NCBI GenBank assembly: GCA_035530615.1
Contig: DATKUL010000002.1
Location: 496,001 to 560,000, forward strand
DNA length: 64,000 nt
From: Candidatus Paceibacterota bacterium
Lineage (GTDB): Bacteria; Actinomycetota; Actinomycetes; Nanopelagicales; Nanopelagicaceae
Reading direction: 5' to 3'
Shown here: positions 63,848 through 64,000 of the stretch, piece after piece
Position numbering within the stretch: position 1 is the stretch's first letter
Layout of the letters: each line of letters begins with the position of its first letter
Position numbers and translations under genes: made by a program
Notes under the pieces: model-generated
What the model saw: the letters and a program-made list of their open reading frames with translations, nothing else
What the model was told of the DNA's origin: nothing
The model's database searches: none

Positions 63848-64000
63848 GTGGGCGAACTTGTGGTTCAGATAGTTGGCACATTGGTTGCCCTGATGTCGCT
63901 CGTGGCCAAGCATCAAGGTGGCAAGTCGCTTGTCGTCGGGCGGTTCATGGATGGTGTTCTGGTCGTCATCGGATTGAGCTTGTTGATGTTCACTACAGTC
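63848..64000 (+). CDS. Possible membrane protein, cut by the window end
   Basis: An open frame encodes hydrophobic stretches AIIAFYINLASLNVVGELVV and LVVIGLSLLMFTTV and runs off the end. The start is not evident; the frame is open further upstream and GTG 63848 is only one choice. No family recognised. Confidence 0.4.
   Translation, partial: MGELVVQIVGTLVALMSLVAKHQGGKSLVVGRFMDGVLVVIGLSLLMFTTV

Overview
The window looks like a chromosomal segment of an actinobacterium (Actinomycetota) with moderate G+C, roughly half by eye. The first 31 kb carries gene neighbourhoods typical of that phylum: pafC-tatA-tatC-helY; gcvP, a MerR regulator, a bifunctional nuclease, a second MerR regulator, garA, gcvH and pgsA; and tlyA-nadK-recN / pyrG / ald / xerD / parA-scpA-scpB-rluB / aroH-tyrA / cmk-der. 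Separate lnt and ppm1 genes and a fused Cmk-Der protein fit the same placement. No 16S rRNA gene is present, so I do not name a genus; a low-G+C freshwater or marine lineage is an inference only.

Region 1 (1-7.8 kb, + strand) is a chain of overlapping genes: end of pafC, tatA, tatC, a lipid kinase, helY, a 5'-3' exonuclease, lnt and ppm1. Region 2 (7.9-30.9 kb, mostly - strand) holds glycine cleavage, regulation, a phospholipid synthase, tRNA-Pro, aromatic amino-acid synthesis, chromosome organisation, CTP and NADP synthesis and DNA repair. An AT-rich intergenic stretch at 18.9-19.2 kb has nested inverted repeats.

Region 3 (31-38.6 kb) is the transition to accessory DNA. A duplicated-domain membrane protein is followed by an Abi-family remnant, a hicA remnant, an intact HepT-MntA pair, mutM, a large FAD/GcvT-type oxidoreductase and an intact HicA-HicB pair. 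Around these lie two tRNA-like genes, several tRNA fragments and many hairpin terminators.

Region 4 (38.6-64 kb) is a defence island. In order it holds a NERD-domain helicase, an orphan HTH protein, a CBASS-like operon (CD-NTase plus a membrane protein), a NucS-like nuclease, an ABC three-component (ABC-3C) operon, a DUF1156 methyltransferase / DUF499 ATPase / SNF2-DUF3883 helicase operon, a TIR-like protein with an unknown partner, and a SEC-C protein with a nuclease-like N-terminus. Two points stand out. A recurring boundary repeat lies near 38.6, 44.6 and 49.3 kb, next to the 3' ends of successive defence modules, as if the island were built from cassettes. The DUF1156 methyltransferase carries an in-frame TGA in its conserved N-terminus, followed closely by a possible restart ATG.
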